NCBI GenBank assembly: GCA_016841365.1
Contig: JAENZI010000012.1
Span: 27,105 to 91,104, forward strand
Length of the DNA: 64,000 bases
Source of the DNA: Anaerolineaceae bacterium
GTDB lineage: Bacteria; Chloroflexota; Anaerolineae; Anaerolineales; Anaerolineaceae
Direction: 5' to 3'
A program made the position numbers and the translations under genes. The notes below the pieces were generated by a model. The model was not told the DNA's origin, ran no database searches, and saw only the letters and a list, made by a program, of their open reading frames with translations. Below, piece by piece: positions 46,573 to 57,426 of this stretch. How positions within the stretch are numbered: position 1 is the first letter of the stretch; each line of letters starts with the position of its first letter.

Positions 46573-47315
46573 ACCATTTCCTGGTATTTTTTCTGAAAAT
46601 GTTCAATTTGACCCTGAAGGCTGCCGTCTATCAATTCGTTCTCAAATTTTAACAAGCCGCCTGCAATCAGTGCGGGGTCAACCTCAAATGTGAGATTGAT
46701 CGGAATGGACAGCTTTTTTTGCAATGTGGAAGCGAGACGTTCCTGATATGATTCGGTGGTTGGATTTGCAGTGATGACCTTCACGTAGGGCATTTCACCA
46801 GGCGGCGTACCTTCAACAAATTTCACAAGGTCCAATTCTTTGATCTGATCGAGGAATTTATCCTGCAGCGATTTTTGAAGTTGGGGAGACATTAAGTCGC
46901 TCATGATCCCTCTCACAAAGCCCGAGGCAACCTTACCCAATTTCTCTTTGTGTTGCAGGATCGCTTCACTCTGCATTTGAGAAAGGGTCTCTTCAGTTTG
47001 AGATTGCAGACGGTCGATTTGTTTCTGAACATCTCGCAGCATTTGCCCACGAGTCTGCTCAATCACAATGCGCGCTTCGTTCTTGCGGGCTGCAATTTCA
47101 GAGTCGAGATTATTTGATTTTTCTTCATATTGCCGGCGTGCTTCTTCTGCCGCTCCCTGTGCAAGTTTTGCCTCATCCATGGCTCGCGTGGTTTCGATAG
47201 CACGTTTTTTTAGCATGGATTGCAACGGCCCGAATAGGAATCGGTAGAGGATGAAGACCAATATGAAAAAATTGGCCATTTGTAACAAGATCGTACTGAA
47301 GTTTATCTCAAGCAT
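46569..47315 (-). CDS. atpF: N-type F-ATPase b subunit with delta-like C-terminus
   Basis: A 248-aa peripheral-stalk protein. One membrane helix (about residues 5-25), a long charged coiled coil (about 35-130), and then a C-terminal part ending [24 protein letters not shown]. That ending matches the last region of the delta subunit. N-ATPase operons lack a separate delta gene and carry such an enlarged b. Ordinary b subunits are about 160 aa. Confidence 0.92.
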   Translation of the reverse strand: MLEINFSTILLQMANFFILVFILYRFLFGPLQSMLKKRAIETTRAMDEAKLAQGAAEEARRQYEEKSNNLDSEIAARKNEARIVIEQTRGQMLRDVQKQIDRLQSQTEETLSQMQSEAILQHKEKLGKVASGFVRGIMSDLMSPQLQKSLQDKFLDQIKELDLVKFVEGTPPGEMPYVKVITANPTTESYQERLASTLQKKLSIPINLTFEVDPALIAGGLLKFENELIDGSLQGQIEHFQKKYQEMV

Positions 47316-47370
47316 GGTTGTCTCACAGGGTCATGTGAAAAAGTTGGTAATCCAGTATTCTCCAATGTGA

Positions 47371-47655
47371 TCAACCGCCAAGAATAAATGAGCGCATGGG
47401 GTTTGCAAATACGAGAATGAGGATTACTGCCAGCACGTAGATCGCCAGCGATTCGAGCATTGCCAGCGACAGCAAAACGATGCTGTTGATGCGGTCACCC
47501 GCTTCTGGCTGGCGGCTGATCGCTTTCAGGCCGCTCATGGCGACAATCGCCTGGCCGATTGCTGGAACCGTGATCCCAAAAATGATCCCAGGGCCAGCAA
47601 CCAGAACGGTGACGACCACAAAAATTTTATCCCAGGGTAATGTACTCCAATCCAT
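47371..47655 (-). CDS. atpE: N-type F-ATPase c subunit with sodium-binding signature
   Basis: A 94-aa two-helix hairpin that forms the membrane rotor ring. The ion site reads Gln35 in helix 1 (AIGQAI) and MLESLAIY in helix 2, with Glu68, Ser69 and Tyr73. Gln, Glu-Ser and Tyr at these spacings are the sodium-coordinating residues known from Ilyobacter-type rings; a Thr normally after the Ser is Leu here. Helix 2 ends with the conserved FANP. The loop ISRQPEA contacts gamma/epsilon. Strongly suggests Na+ coupling, although the experimental ion is untested. Confidence 0.93.
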   Translation of the reverse strand: MDWSTLPWDKIFVVVTVLVAGPGIIFGITVPAIGQAIVAMSGLKAISRQPEAGDRINSIVLLSLAMLESLAIYVLAVILILVFANPMRSFILGG

Positions 47656-47682
47656 CTTTCAACTCCTTATTAAATAATTTTA

Positions 47683-48462
47683 TTAATGTTGGGCTTTGAC
47701 AGCCCCGCCAATATAGACACACGAAAGCAGGGTAAAAATATATGCCTGCAAAACACCGGTGAAGATGCTGAACAGCATCATAGGTACCGGCAGGATAAAG
47801 GGCGAGATCAGGAATAAAATGGCGATGATGATCTCTTCGCCCATGATATTGCCAAAAAGGCGGAATGAGAGCGAAAATGTGCGAGCAATTTCGCTGGCGA
47901 TCTCAATCGGGAGCATCAAGAAGATCGGCTGCACATAATGCTTGAGATACCCTCCCAACCCGCGGGTTTTGATGCCAAAATAGGGCACCGTAAAAAATAC
48001 AATTAACGCCATGGCTAAGGGCGTGTTGATGTCCGGTGTGGGTGAACGCAAGCCCGGTATCAACCCTAACAAGTTAGATACGCCAATAAAAATTGCCAGC
48101 GTAGCCACAATCGGGAAGAATAAATGCGAGTCTTTATAGTCGATGTTTTCCGAGATGATCCCCTCAATGGCTTCTTTCAGCCACTCAATGGCATTCTGCA
48201 GCATGCCAGGACGGACTTTGAACGATTTGCCAACGAAGTAAGAGGCAATCCCTAATAAACCGATCATGATCCAGGTGTTGATCACAGTGGAAGTTACCTG
48301 GACTGGCCCGATGCTAAAGACGACATGGGGCGAAATCTCATCAGCCACGGGCTCGGGTTCGAACCCTGTTCTCGAACGGATCTCGAAACTGATCAGAGCC
48401 ATAGCAACCACCAGGGCGACCGACAAAAGAAGGGACAGGGTCTTTTTATGCTTCTTGATCAT
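47683..48462 (-). CDS. atpB: N-type F-ATPase a subunit
   Basis: Stator ion channel, 259 aa, five to six helices. The essential stator arginine is Arg201 in SLSFRLFGNIMGEE. Upstream it has ENIDYKDSHLFFPIVATLAIFI and LLGLIPGL, typical of the N-ATPase branch, and a C-terminal AYIFTLLSCVYI. It overlaps the AtpQ-like gene by 17 bases. Confidence 0.93.
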   Translation of the reverse strand: MIKKHKKTLSLLLSVALVVAMALISFEIRSRTGFEPEPVADEISPHVVFSIGPVQVTSTVINTWIMIGLLGIASYFVGKSFKVRPGMLQNAIEWLKEAIEGIISENIDYKDSHLFFPIVATLAIFIGVSNLLGLIPGLRSPTPDINTPLAMALIVFFTVPYFGIKTRGLGGYLKHYVQPIFLMLPIEIASEIARTFSLSFRLFGNIMGEEIIIAILFLISPFILPVPMMLFSIFTGVLQAYIFTLLSCVYIGGAVKAQH

Positions 48463-48789
48463 GTTTCACCTTGTCGTTGTCTTTCGTATTTTTCGCAGGA
48501 CCATACCCATGCTCCATGTAAAGGTTGTAAAGGTTGCTGAAGGCGATGATCACGCCCATCACGAGTAAACTCATCGTCCAGGTCACACCGCTGCCATTTC
48601 GTTTGTCGAGATATTCACCGAGTAAAACCCCACCCACGATCGGTATCACCAGGTTCCACGCCAAGGTTGATACCTGCGCCAAAAGGCCCATCCCGCTGGC
48701 GCCTTGCTGAGGGCTTTGGGGATGTCCCTGCTGATCGGCTTTTTCTGCCAGGTCGCTTTTGGGTGGCAAGTTAGGTTTTCTTTCCGGCA

Positions 48790-48793
<4 letters not shown>
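48446..48793 (-). CDS. atpQ: AtpQ/AtpI-like two-helix membrane protein of the N-ATPase operon
   Basis: A 115-aa protein. About 35 polar, Pro/Gln-rich residues precede two membrane helices (about 37-60 and 72-92) joined by GEYLDKRNGSG. That is the pattern of AtpI/AtpZ-like proteins that help assemble the c ring. In N-ATPase operons this place is taken by atpQ followed by atpR; here the next gene is atpB at once and no atpR-sized reading frame lies between. ATG start overlaps the end of atpC. Confidence 0.8.
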
Positions 48794-51208
<2,415 letters not shown>

Positions 51209-51220
51209 GATGTCTCTCAC

Positions 51221-51662
51221 CTTGTCGTCTTAAACCATTAAAAATTTGTGCAGCCAAAGAACCTCATCAGGGATGAGGGGTTCGTTGTATTATCGCGTGT
51301 CTGGAAAACAGGGAAAACGTTCGGGGTCGGAAGGCTTTAAGCCTCTGTATGCGATCAGGAACGAATCTTTGCTTATTTTGAAGACACCATTCAGAATTGA
51401 CAGTTCAAACAAATCCAACTCGGTTCTGCTTGTTTGGTGGCAATCGTAGCGGTTCTAAAAAACTTGCGAATGTCCCGAAATGATTATATTTTTGATAATA
51501 CCTGAAAAATGGTTTTATTTCATCATTTTTTTGAACTGAAACCAATCATGATCTCAGGTGTTTTATCAAGCGAGTGATTATACTATCTGGACGGGAGTTG
51601 TCAAGTGAAATTCTAATAAACAAAAAATTATTTGAGATTATTGTTTTATTTGAATCTAATAT
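51221..51662. other. Long leader region between the ACT/N-ATPase operon and a lipoprotein gene
   Basis: No protein gene was found. On the minus strand this is the leader of the ACT gene. It has an imperfect hairpin around 51265-51292 (CCTCATC with GATGAGG) and a short AGGC/GCCT hairpin around 51330-51345. I could not match it to a known riboswitch by eye. The right third is AT-rich. Confidence 0.45.
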
Positions 51663-51691
51663 TTGGTGATCTTCATTGATTTTGGTAGAAT
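51663..51691 (+). promoter_or_regulatory. Likely promoter of the 216-aa lipoprotein gene
   Basis: TTGGTG at 51663-51668 and TAGAAT at 51686-51691 are 17 bases apart. An inverted repeat ATTGATT / AATCAAT overlaps the -10 and could be an operator. Confidence 0.45.
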
Positions 51692-51740
51692 CAATTTAGA
51701 ACGTAAATCCAAAAAACAAGTTAAAGGAGTGGTTGAAGAC

Positions 51741-52391
51741 ATGAAAAAGATAGCGACCGTTTTATTCTCACTGTTGTTCTTACTTAGCTCCTGCATCATT
51801 GTTCAAACAGGTGTGGAAGAAGAAACCCAAGCACCACCAGCATCCACCAATATAACACAACCGACAACACCGCCCGCGACTGAGCCCGAACCCACGCTCA
51901 CGCTCGAAGAAACGTCTGAGCAAGTGATCAATGCATTGCGAGCAAAGGACCTCGCTGCGGTGGCAGAATTTGTTCACCCAAGTGAGGGTGTGCGTTTTTC
52001 GCCATACGGCTATGTTCAAGAAGCGCATCAGGTGTTTATGCCCGGCGACCTGGCTGGTTTGGCAGGCTCCGAGGATGTCTATGTTTGGGGAAAGTATGAT
52101 GGTTCTGGCGAGCCGATCGAATTAACCTTTGATGCCTATTACGATGAATTTGTGTACACATCTGATTTTGCCAACGCTGAGCAGATAGCTGTCAATCAGC
52201 TGCTTGGGCAGGGCAACACGATTAACAACATCAGCGAGTTTTACTCGGACAGCTCATTTGTTGAATATCACTTTAGCGGGTTTGACCCCGAGTATGAGGG
52301 TATGGATTGGGAAAGCCTGCGATTGGTCTTCAAGCAAGAGAACGGCACCTGGTTCTTGGTCGGGGTCGTGCACGATCAATGGACGATTTGA
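51741..52391 (+). CDS. Lipoprotein of unknown function
   Basis: A 216-aa protein. Lipobox LSSC with the Cys at about residue 18, a Thr/Pro-rich linker to about 58, then a compact domain. That domain has EQVINALRAKDLAAVAEFVHPSEGVRFSPYGYV and a C-terminal LRLVFKQENGTWFLVGVVHDQW, which resembles NTF2/nuclear-transport-like small ligand domains found in many lipoproteins. Start 51741 was chosen because AAAGGAG lies upstream and the signal peptide begins there. No partner gene evident. Confidence 0.72.
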   Translation: MKKIATVLFSLLFLLSSCIIVQTGVEEETQAPPASTNITQPTTPPATEPEPTLTLEETSEQVINALRAKDLAAVAEFVHPSEGVRFSPYGYVQEAHQVFMPGDLAGLAGSEDVYVWGKYDGSGEPIELTFDAYYDEFVYTSDFANAEQIAVNQLLGQGNTINNISEFYSDSSFVEYHFSGFDPEYEGMDWESLRLVFKQENGTWFLVGVVHDQWTI

Positions 52392-52421
52392 TTGTCCATC
52401 ATTAATCCACCTACAACAAAA

Positions 52422-52449
52422 AAGGTGCGGATTATCACATCCGCACCTT
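52422..52449 (+). terminator. Bidirectional terminator
   Basis: AAGGTGCGGAT and ATCCGCACCTT form an 11-bp perfect stem with a 6-base loop; A run on the left and TATATTTTATTT on the right. Lies between convergent lipoprotein genes. Confidence 0.8.
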
Positions 52450-52472
52450 ATATTTTATTTAACTCGCAAACG

Positions 52473-53885
52473 TTAGTTGAATTCCGTCCAAGAATTGGGG
52501 GTGACCCATACTTCGATCGTATCCACAGTCTCGCCATCGGCAAAATTAACCCAAATCTCAGCCTCGGATGTGCCGCCTGCCGGTATGGGCTCCGTCGTCC
52601 AGTCATTCCCGCCGCCAATGATCAGGCCGTCTGCGTTGTAGAGCAGGATATAGACGTCCACTTCAGACATTGATTTACTGTAAGTGTTGGTGAAGGAGAC
52701 GGTGACATAATCGTTATACTCACCGGTGATCTGTGCATCATTGATAATGAAGGGATTTTCAGTCAGTTCATAACTGGTCAGTACCTCTCCCGGCATCACC
52801 AATATATCGTATTCTGTGGTACTAGCTCCTGCGGGGGGGCTGACAACCCAGGGCGCAATGCCGACATCTGCACCTGGCATGAGAATGTCAACATAGGCGG
52901 TACCGGTTGTGGTCACTTTGCCGGTTTCATCATAGAAGGTGGCATACAGGGTGGTGTTTTGAAGGATTTGATCGGTGTTGTTCTGGATGACAGCGCCGCC
53001 TAATATGCCGCCATACTCATCTTCGTAGAAGTAGTCATCCACAACAGTGACATCATTCCAAAAATCGCTGCCTTCCTTGCCCTGAATGTTGTAGGTTAGT
53101 GTCGGGAAGATCTCGCAGGCGCTTGCCTGCTCATCGAAAATATCCACATAAGATGTGAAACCCATGTAATCATTACTGGGAACAAAGTCCAAGAAGGTGT
53201 ACCCTCCGCCGACGATCTCTGATGTGCTGTTATAACAGATGATATTGATGCGGGCACTGGTGTAAGTTTGTGTACTGTTGTTGAATACACTCCCTGTCAC
53301 AATGGGGAAGTCGTCATTCTCCCAGTAAGTGACTTCTTCAGCCGTCATGGGGTTGGTTAATCCCTCTGAATAAAAAGTATTTTCATAAACCCAATCAACA
53401 TCGACGGAGTCTACCGTGATGCTTTCGTCTGAAAGGTAGAAGTAGTGAGTCACGCCAAAAGCCTGTTCAGGATACAGGTAGCTGATAAAAGAGTAATCGC
53501 TGTCAAGTTCATCCCCATTGGCGTCGTATAAGTAGATTGTGTATTCAACTTCTTCGAAAACGATATCTTGATTCGGATTTTCGATGAAGAAAGATACGAA
53601 TACCATGCTTTCCTTCTGCGCCCACAAACTTTTATCCAGCAAGACCAGCTCTTGAACATCCTCTGAGGTGAGGGGGTTGAGCTCGCCTTGAGATTCTTCT
53701 GTCGGCGGCAGCGTGGGTTCCTGCGTGACTGCTTCTTCGGTGGGTTCGGTCTGCTCAATGGTCACCACTTCAGTTGCGGTTGGCACAGGCGTGGCGGTTG
53801 GGTCGGGTTGGCTGAAACTGCAGGCTAAACCTACCACCAATGGGAAAAGGATAAAGGCTGTGATGATCAATCCTCTTTTGAACAT
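52473..53885 (-). CDS. Lipoprotein with repeated FxLYD-like beta domains
   Basis: A 470-aa surface lipoprotein. Lipobox VGLAC (Cys near residue 22), then a Thr/Pro/Glu linker to about 72. Three or four related beta-sandwich segments follow. Each has the pattern of a strand with V-x-N-(N/P)-(T/N) and then a partner strand such as TIYLYDANGDEL, ARINIICYNSTSEIVGGG, TTLYATFYDETGKV or VDVYILLYNADGLIIGGG. These match the FxLYD type found in cell-surface proteins. AAGGAGC precedes the ATG. Function unknown. Confidence 0.75.
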   Translation of the reverse strand: MFKRGLIITAFILFPLVVGLACSFSQPDPTATPVPTATEVVTIEQTEPTEEAVTQEPTLPPTEESQGELNPLTSEDVQELVLLDKSLWAQKESMVFVSFFIENPNQDIVFEEVEYTIYLYDANGDELDSDYSFISYLYPEQAFGVTHYFYLSDESITVDSVDVDWVYENTFYSEGLTNPMTAEEVTYWENDDFPIVTGSVFNNSTQTYTSARINIICYNSTSEIVGGGYTFLDFVPSNDYMGFTSYVDIFDEQASACEIFPTLTYNIQGKEGSDFWNDVTVVDDYFYEDEYGGILGGAVIQNNTDQILQNTTLYATFYDETGKVTTTGTAYVDILMPGADVGIAPWVVSPPAGASTTEYDILVMPGEVLTSYELTENPFIINDAQITGEYNDYVTVSFTNTYSKSMSEVDVYILLYNADGLIIGGGNDWTTEPIPAGGTSEAEIWVNFADGETVDTIEVWVTPNSWTEFN

Positions 53886-54116
53886 ACTTTGCTCCTTGCT
53901 GCCGAACTTATTAATTAGGCGTGTGTGTGGATGATGGATGTCAGTAAAAGACCAATGTGATGTTGTTATTGTACAGGAAAACGAGAAGGGGTTACAGGAT
54001 ATTGATTATAACAATAAAAAGCAGTTTTTGGCGATATGTGATTGGTGATTAGGAAAAATCAACTTTGGGCATGGTGAATGGAAATTAGGAGTTTGGGGGT
54101 TGAAGAAGTAGGGAGG
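53886..54116. other. Gene-free stretch with a short repeat word
   Basis: No gene. Contains one copy (54038-54053) of the GTGATTGGTGATTAG word that forms the array at 43881-43919. Confidence 0.5.
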
Positions 54117-54345
54117 AAGGGTGTTCGTCCCTCACGTCGTGCCGTCTCTGCACCTGGAGGTGTTACATTGCCCTTCAGAGAGGTTTTATGGCTTCTCCTA
54201 GCACCTGAGGGTGTTCCGCTGCGCTACAGACAGGCTGTCACGCCTACAGCGTGCCACCTTCTCCCGAGAGAAGGCTACAATTTATTTTTGTCATCGCGAG
54301 GAGGAGCGGCGCGGCACCGCGGCGATCTCAGACGGTCTGGTAAAT
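54117..54345. repeat. Degenerate dispersed repeat, copy C
   Basis: Contains the words CCCTCACGTCGTGCCG, CACCTGGAGGTGTT, CACGCCTACAGCGTGCCACC and CTTCTCCCGAGAGAAGGC. The same words recur in 55171-55380 and 55590-55660. No reading frame looks coding. It is a decayed copy of a repeat used several times in this genome (inference). Confidence 0.6.
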
Positions 54346-54464
54346 TCCCTGTTTGACTCCCTTACCATGCGGACTTACCCCGTTATTATTATTTGTGACG
54401 GAGATTTGTCTGGCAGTTGGAGTAAAGTGATCTATCCCGTGAAAATTAGTGACTAGATAAGTGA

Positions 54465-54983
54465 TTAAAAATCTATCACGATATCTTCTTCTCCGGTGAA
54501 ATAAAATTTTGTTAAAGATTGCGCAAGGGCAGAATATTTTTTGGGCGACGATTCTGTTTCATAGTATGAAATCAGAAAATCGTTCACGATTTCAAATGGC
54601 CATTGGCTATCGGGTTCACCATCCAGAACCCAGTCGAACATTAATTTGTACCAGCCTGGCTCAACATCTGAAAATTCATATTGGCCTTCTGCATTCGATG
54701 TAGTTGTTGCATAATCACTTGTGCATTCGTCCAGTTCTTGTTCTTCTGCTTCAGAAAGCTCAGTGTTTTCTGAAAGTTTGACGCAGGCTTCATCTCGATA
54801 GGCTTCCAATGAGACCTTTGCGCCATTAATTGGCCTGGACGAGTATGTGAGTTTGCCGTGAATTGTTGGCGCTTCAGTTTCTTGTGGGGATGTGGCCTGA
54901 GACACGATTGTTTCTCCTGATACACATCCTGATAAAAATAACACCAGTAAAGTTATGTTTATGATTAAGAGCTTTATTTTCAT
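54465..54983 (-). CDS. Lipoprotein with carboxypeptidase-regulatory-like domain
   Basis: A 172-aa protein. Lipobox LSGC with Cys near residue 20, then a small beta-sandwich: IHGKLTYSSRPINGAKVSLEAYR, then an acidic segment with two Cys (ACVKL, LDECTSD), then SNAEGQYEFSDVEPGWYKLMFDW. The last is the hallmark of CarboxypepD_reg/SpaA-like domains. Start 54983 was chosen because GGAGG lies 5 bases upstream and the signal peptide begins there. Function unknown; probably surface display. Confidence 0.72.
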   Translation of the reverse strand: MKIKLLIINITLLVLFLSGCVSGETIVSQATSPQETEAPTIHGKLTYSSRPINGAKVSLEAYRDEACVKLSENTELSEAEEQELDECTSDYATTTSNAEGQYEFSDVEPGWYKLMFDWVLDGEPDSQWPFEIVNDFLISYYETESSPKKYSALAQSLTKFYFTGEEDIVIDF

Positions 54984-55256
54984 TTTTCCTCCAATATAAA
55001 TATTTGTTAATTTATTATTAAATCCAGTATATGGATTTGGGAGGACTTTGTCAATCATTTGCTGTGCAGAGTTGGGTTTTTCCATTATTAAATTTCTTGC
55101 AGTGTCGATTTTCAGGAGTTTTGGAATAGTTAATTTGAACAATGGGTGATTTATTTTCCCTCATTCGTCACATTGGGCCTCCTTTACACCTGGAGGTGTT
55201 CTGCTGCGCTATAGGGGAAGGCTTGGTTTTCTACGGCGCAGCTATTTTGCTTAAGT

Positions 55257-55479
55257 GACCTGATCCGGCGAGAGATTGCTTCGCTTTGCTCGCAATGACC
55301 ATTTTTTACTTAATGTTCCCTCATCCGTCACGCCTGCAGCGTGCCACCTTCTCCTGGGAGAAGGCTTGATAATTCAGTACAGTCATGACTGAAGGGTGGG
55401 GTGTGCACTTCACCGCACCCTTTGTCATTGCGATGCCCAAAGGGCAGAAGCAATCATTATCTTAAACACTTGGCGGTGC
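55257..55479. repeat. Dispersed repeat, copy A
   Basis: Begins GACCTGATCCGGCGAGAG and contains GAGATTGCTTCGCTTTGCTC. It goes on to CTTCTCCTGGGAGAAGGC, GCGATGCCCAAAGGGCAGAAG and ends GGCGGTGC. The order of words is the same as in copy B at 55523-55770, so the two are tandem direct repeats of about 220-250 bases. Confidence 0.75.
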
Positions 55480-55522
55480 GCTCAAACACGAACCGCACCT
55501 TTCAGTTTGTCATTGTTTAGGG

Positions 55523-55770
55523 GACTTGATCTAACGAGAGATTGCTTCGCTTTGCTCGCAATGACGGTTTTTTCTCAATTTCCATCATCCCTCACGTCGT
55601 TCCTCCTCAGTGCAAGCCGTCGCGGCTGCGGCGTACCACCTTCTCCCAGAAGAAGGCTTTGTAATTCGGTAAAGTCATGGCTTTAGGTGGGGTGCGCATT
55701 TCACCCCACCTTTTGTGATTGCGATGCCCAAAGGGCAGAAGCAATCTCTTATTTAAATTCTTGGCGGTGC
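55523..55770. repeat. Dispersed repeat, copy B
   Basis: Same unit as copy A with about 25 extra bases in the middle (GTTCCTCCTCAGTGCAAGCC region). GAGATTGCTTCGCTTTGCTC and GCGATGCCCAAAGGGCAGAAG are identical in both. Confidence 0.75.
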
Positions 55771-55796
55771 TCATTGAATAAAATAGTGGCTGTGGT

Positions 55797-56099
55797 TTAC
55801 TCGAGGACCTCACCGCAATCACTGCAGACATCCTCAATGTCATCCCAGACCTCACCAGCAGAGAAGTGATGCCCCCCATTGTGCACGACATGCTCATGCG
55901 GACATTCAGTCTGCTGTAGAAGCTGCTGGAACTCTGCTAGGTTAATCCACTTGCCACTGAGGCCAGTGCCGTGACATTTAGGGCAGGGGAAGTAGCGCAT
56001 GTAGCGCTCTCCCTTGGTGTCCACGGTCTCTCCGGCTGGGAGATAAGCCTGGCCATTACAATACGAACACTTGCTGAGAATCTTGACCTTGATTATCAT
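55797..56099 (-). CDS. Small multi-zinc-ribbon protein (DnaJ zinc-finger-like)
   Basis: A 100-aa protein with three Cys pairs: CSYCNGQAYL, CPKCHGTGL (a DnaJ-type CxxCxGxG) and a C-terminal CSDCGEVLE. A Cys/His-rich segment (ECPHEHVVHNGGHH) lies between the last two. Two zinc sites are likely. ATG 56099 has AGGAGG 5 bases upstream. The gene is isolated and preceded by a terminator-like hairpin. Possibly linked to the island on its right; function unknown. Confidence 0.65.
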   Translation of the reverse strand: MIIKVKILSKCSYCNGQAYLPAGETVDTKGERYMRYFPCPKCHGTGLSGKWINLAEFQQLLQQTECPHEHVVHNGGHHFSAGEVWDDIEDVCSDCGEVLE

Positions 56100-56116
56100 T
56101 TGCCTCCTTTGGTAGT

Positions 56117-56170
56117 TAAAACAAAAACCCGCCAATCAAGGCGGGTGGGGTGCCTGCGCCATGGTCGCAG
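56117..56170 (-). terminator. Terminator-like double hairpin in the leader of the zinc-ribbon gene
   Basis: Read on the minus strand, CACCTGCGACCATGGCGCAGG folds with CCTGCG/CGCAGG-type pairing. Next, ACCCGCC-TTGATT-GGCGGGT is a perfect 7-bp stem followed by TTTTGTTTT. The T tract ends about 20 bases before the zinc-ribbon start codon, which could make it an attenuator. Confidence 0.55.
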
Positions 56171-56352
56171 GTGTTTAAATAATTAACCCCCAAGTTCACT
56201 ATAGACTATAGCACCACTAGATATTACTTAGTGAAACTTATGCAGGGATATTTTGACCCGAAACACAATTCAATCTCTACTCAGGTGGAGGGAGTGTTTT
56301 TCAACAAAACCCAACGCATCTACGGAGCTTTAGTAATGGAAACGAATAAAAG

Positions 56353-56598
56353 ATGGTTAATTGTGAGGTAAAAAACAACACGGATTACATTAAGCCCTTT
56401 TTATTGACTTATCACAAATATTTCTCCACTGGTGGCGAAGGCAGTTTTCGTATAAAAACGTCATATTGGTCTATTGTAATTAGGAAAAATGCAAGAATTA
56501 AATATCGAAATAAAAAAGTATATATAATAAAGGTTGACTTTTCATGGGGGTATGGTGTTACTGACGCACTCACCGTCAAATCGATTATTCCTGTTTGA
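56353..56598 (+). CDS. Possible small hypothetical protein (81 aa)
   Basis: An uninterrupted frame of 81 codons, rich in Lys, Tyr, Ile and Val with a C-terminal half that looks like two or three strands (KKVYIIKVDFSWGYGVTDALTV). No good Shine-Dalgarno is visible and no family is recognised. Composition is AT-rich like the rest of the island. It may be a real island gene or chance; the region 56171-56684 otherwise holds no gene that I can support. Confidence 0.3.
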   Translation: MVNCEVKNNTDYIKPFLLTYHKYFSTGGEGSFRIKTSYWSIVIRKNARIKYRNKKVYIIKVDFSWGYGVTDALTVKSIIPV

Positions 56599-56684
56599 AG
56601 ACTAATTCAAGATAACATGCAAAATTAATCTATAATTATTGACACCTGATTAATTTTTTATTTCTGATTTACATGAACTGACCA

Positions 56685-57401
56685 ATGAATCTCAATGATG
56701 ACCTTCTAGAACATTTGATACACAACTTTTATGGCTCTGGTAATTATTCCGGTGATTATTGGTTTGTAGGGATGGAAGAAGGCGGGGGGAATGACCTGGA
56801 ACATTTAAATAAAAGGTTTAATGCCTGGCAAGCGTTAGGGGAACAAGAGCTGGTTGATATCTATGACTTCCACATGAAAATTGACTATCCCCATTATTTC
56901 AAAGACCCAGTAAAATTGCAGCGAACCTGGATGCAACAAGCGAGAATCATACTGGCATCGAAGGGAAAAGCAACAAATGTTGAAGATATCAGAGCTTATC
57001 AGAGGGAAATTATAGGACGAAAGAACAGCGAGACATGTTTGTTAGAGCTGCTTCCTCTGCCTTCACCCAGCACACGAGTCTGGCATTATGACGAATGGTC
57101 CAACTTACCCTATCTGAACAATCGTGAAACATACCGAAAATATTGTATCCAATGGCGGTGCAAACATATTCGCTCTCGAATCAACTACAATCACCCTAAG
57201 CTTGTTGTATTTTTAGGAAAGAGTTTTTATAAAAATTGGCAACAGGTTGCAGGTAATAATGTAATTTTTCAAGATAAGGGTGAATTCCTATTAGGGGCCT
57301 CCATGAACACGATTTTTATTATTTGCAAGCACCCTGCTGCAAGAGGAGTGACAAATACTTATTTTGAAAAAATAGGCAAATTTGTACGAAATATTTTATA
57401 A
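56685..57401 (+). CDS. Uracil-DNA-glycosylase-superfamily-like protein
   Basis: A 238-aa protein. Near the N-terminus DYWFVGMEEGGG sits where UDG-superfamily enzymes have their first active-site loop. A central PLPSPSTRVW and a strand KLVVFLGKSFYKNW follow. The C-terminal IICKHPAARGVTNTYFE replaces the His-Pro-Ser leucine loop. The strand order fits the fold, but catalytic residues cannot be assigned with confidence. It is AT-rich, divergently placed against mcrC with convergent ends, and could belong to the defence island. It lacks a clear ribosome site. Confidence 0.55.
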   Translation: MNLNDDLLEHLIHNFYGSGNYSGDYWFVGMEEGGGNDLEHLNKRFNAWQALGEQELVDIYDFHMKIDYPHYFKDPVKLQRTWMQQARIILASKGKATNVEDIRAYQREIIGRKNSETCLLELLPLPSPSTRVWHYDEWSNLPYLNNRETYRKYCIQWRCKHIRSRINYNHPKLVVFLGKSFYKNWQQVAGNNVIFQDKGEFLLGASMNTIFIICKHPAARGVTNTYFEKIGKFVRNIL

Positions 57402-57426
57402 TCAACAATTTGGAAATGATATTGGG

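Noticed and set aside
55140..55800. Coding frames inside the repeat cluster
   Set aside because: Short frames exist on both strands, but none has a ribosome site or protein-like composition, and they follow the repeat units.
56147..56240. Left attachment site of the tRNA-Leu island
   Set aside because: I looked for a copy of the tRNA 3' end (GGGCAGGTGGGAGTC) in this stretch and elsewhere in the window and saw none. The left border stays open.
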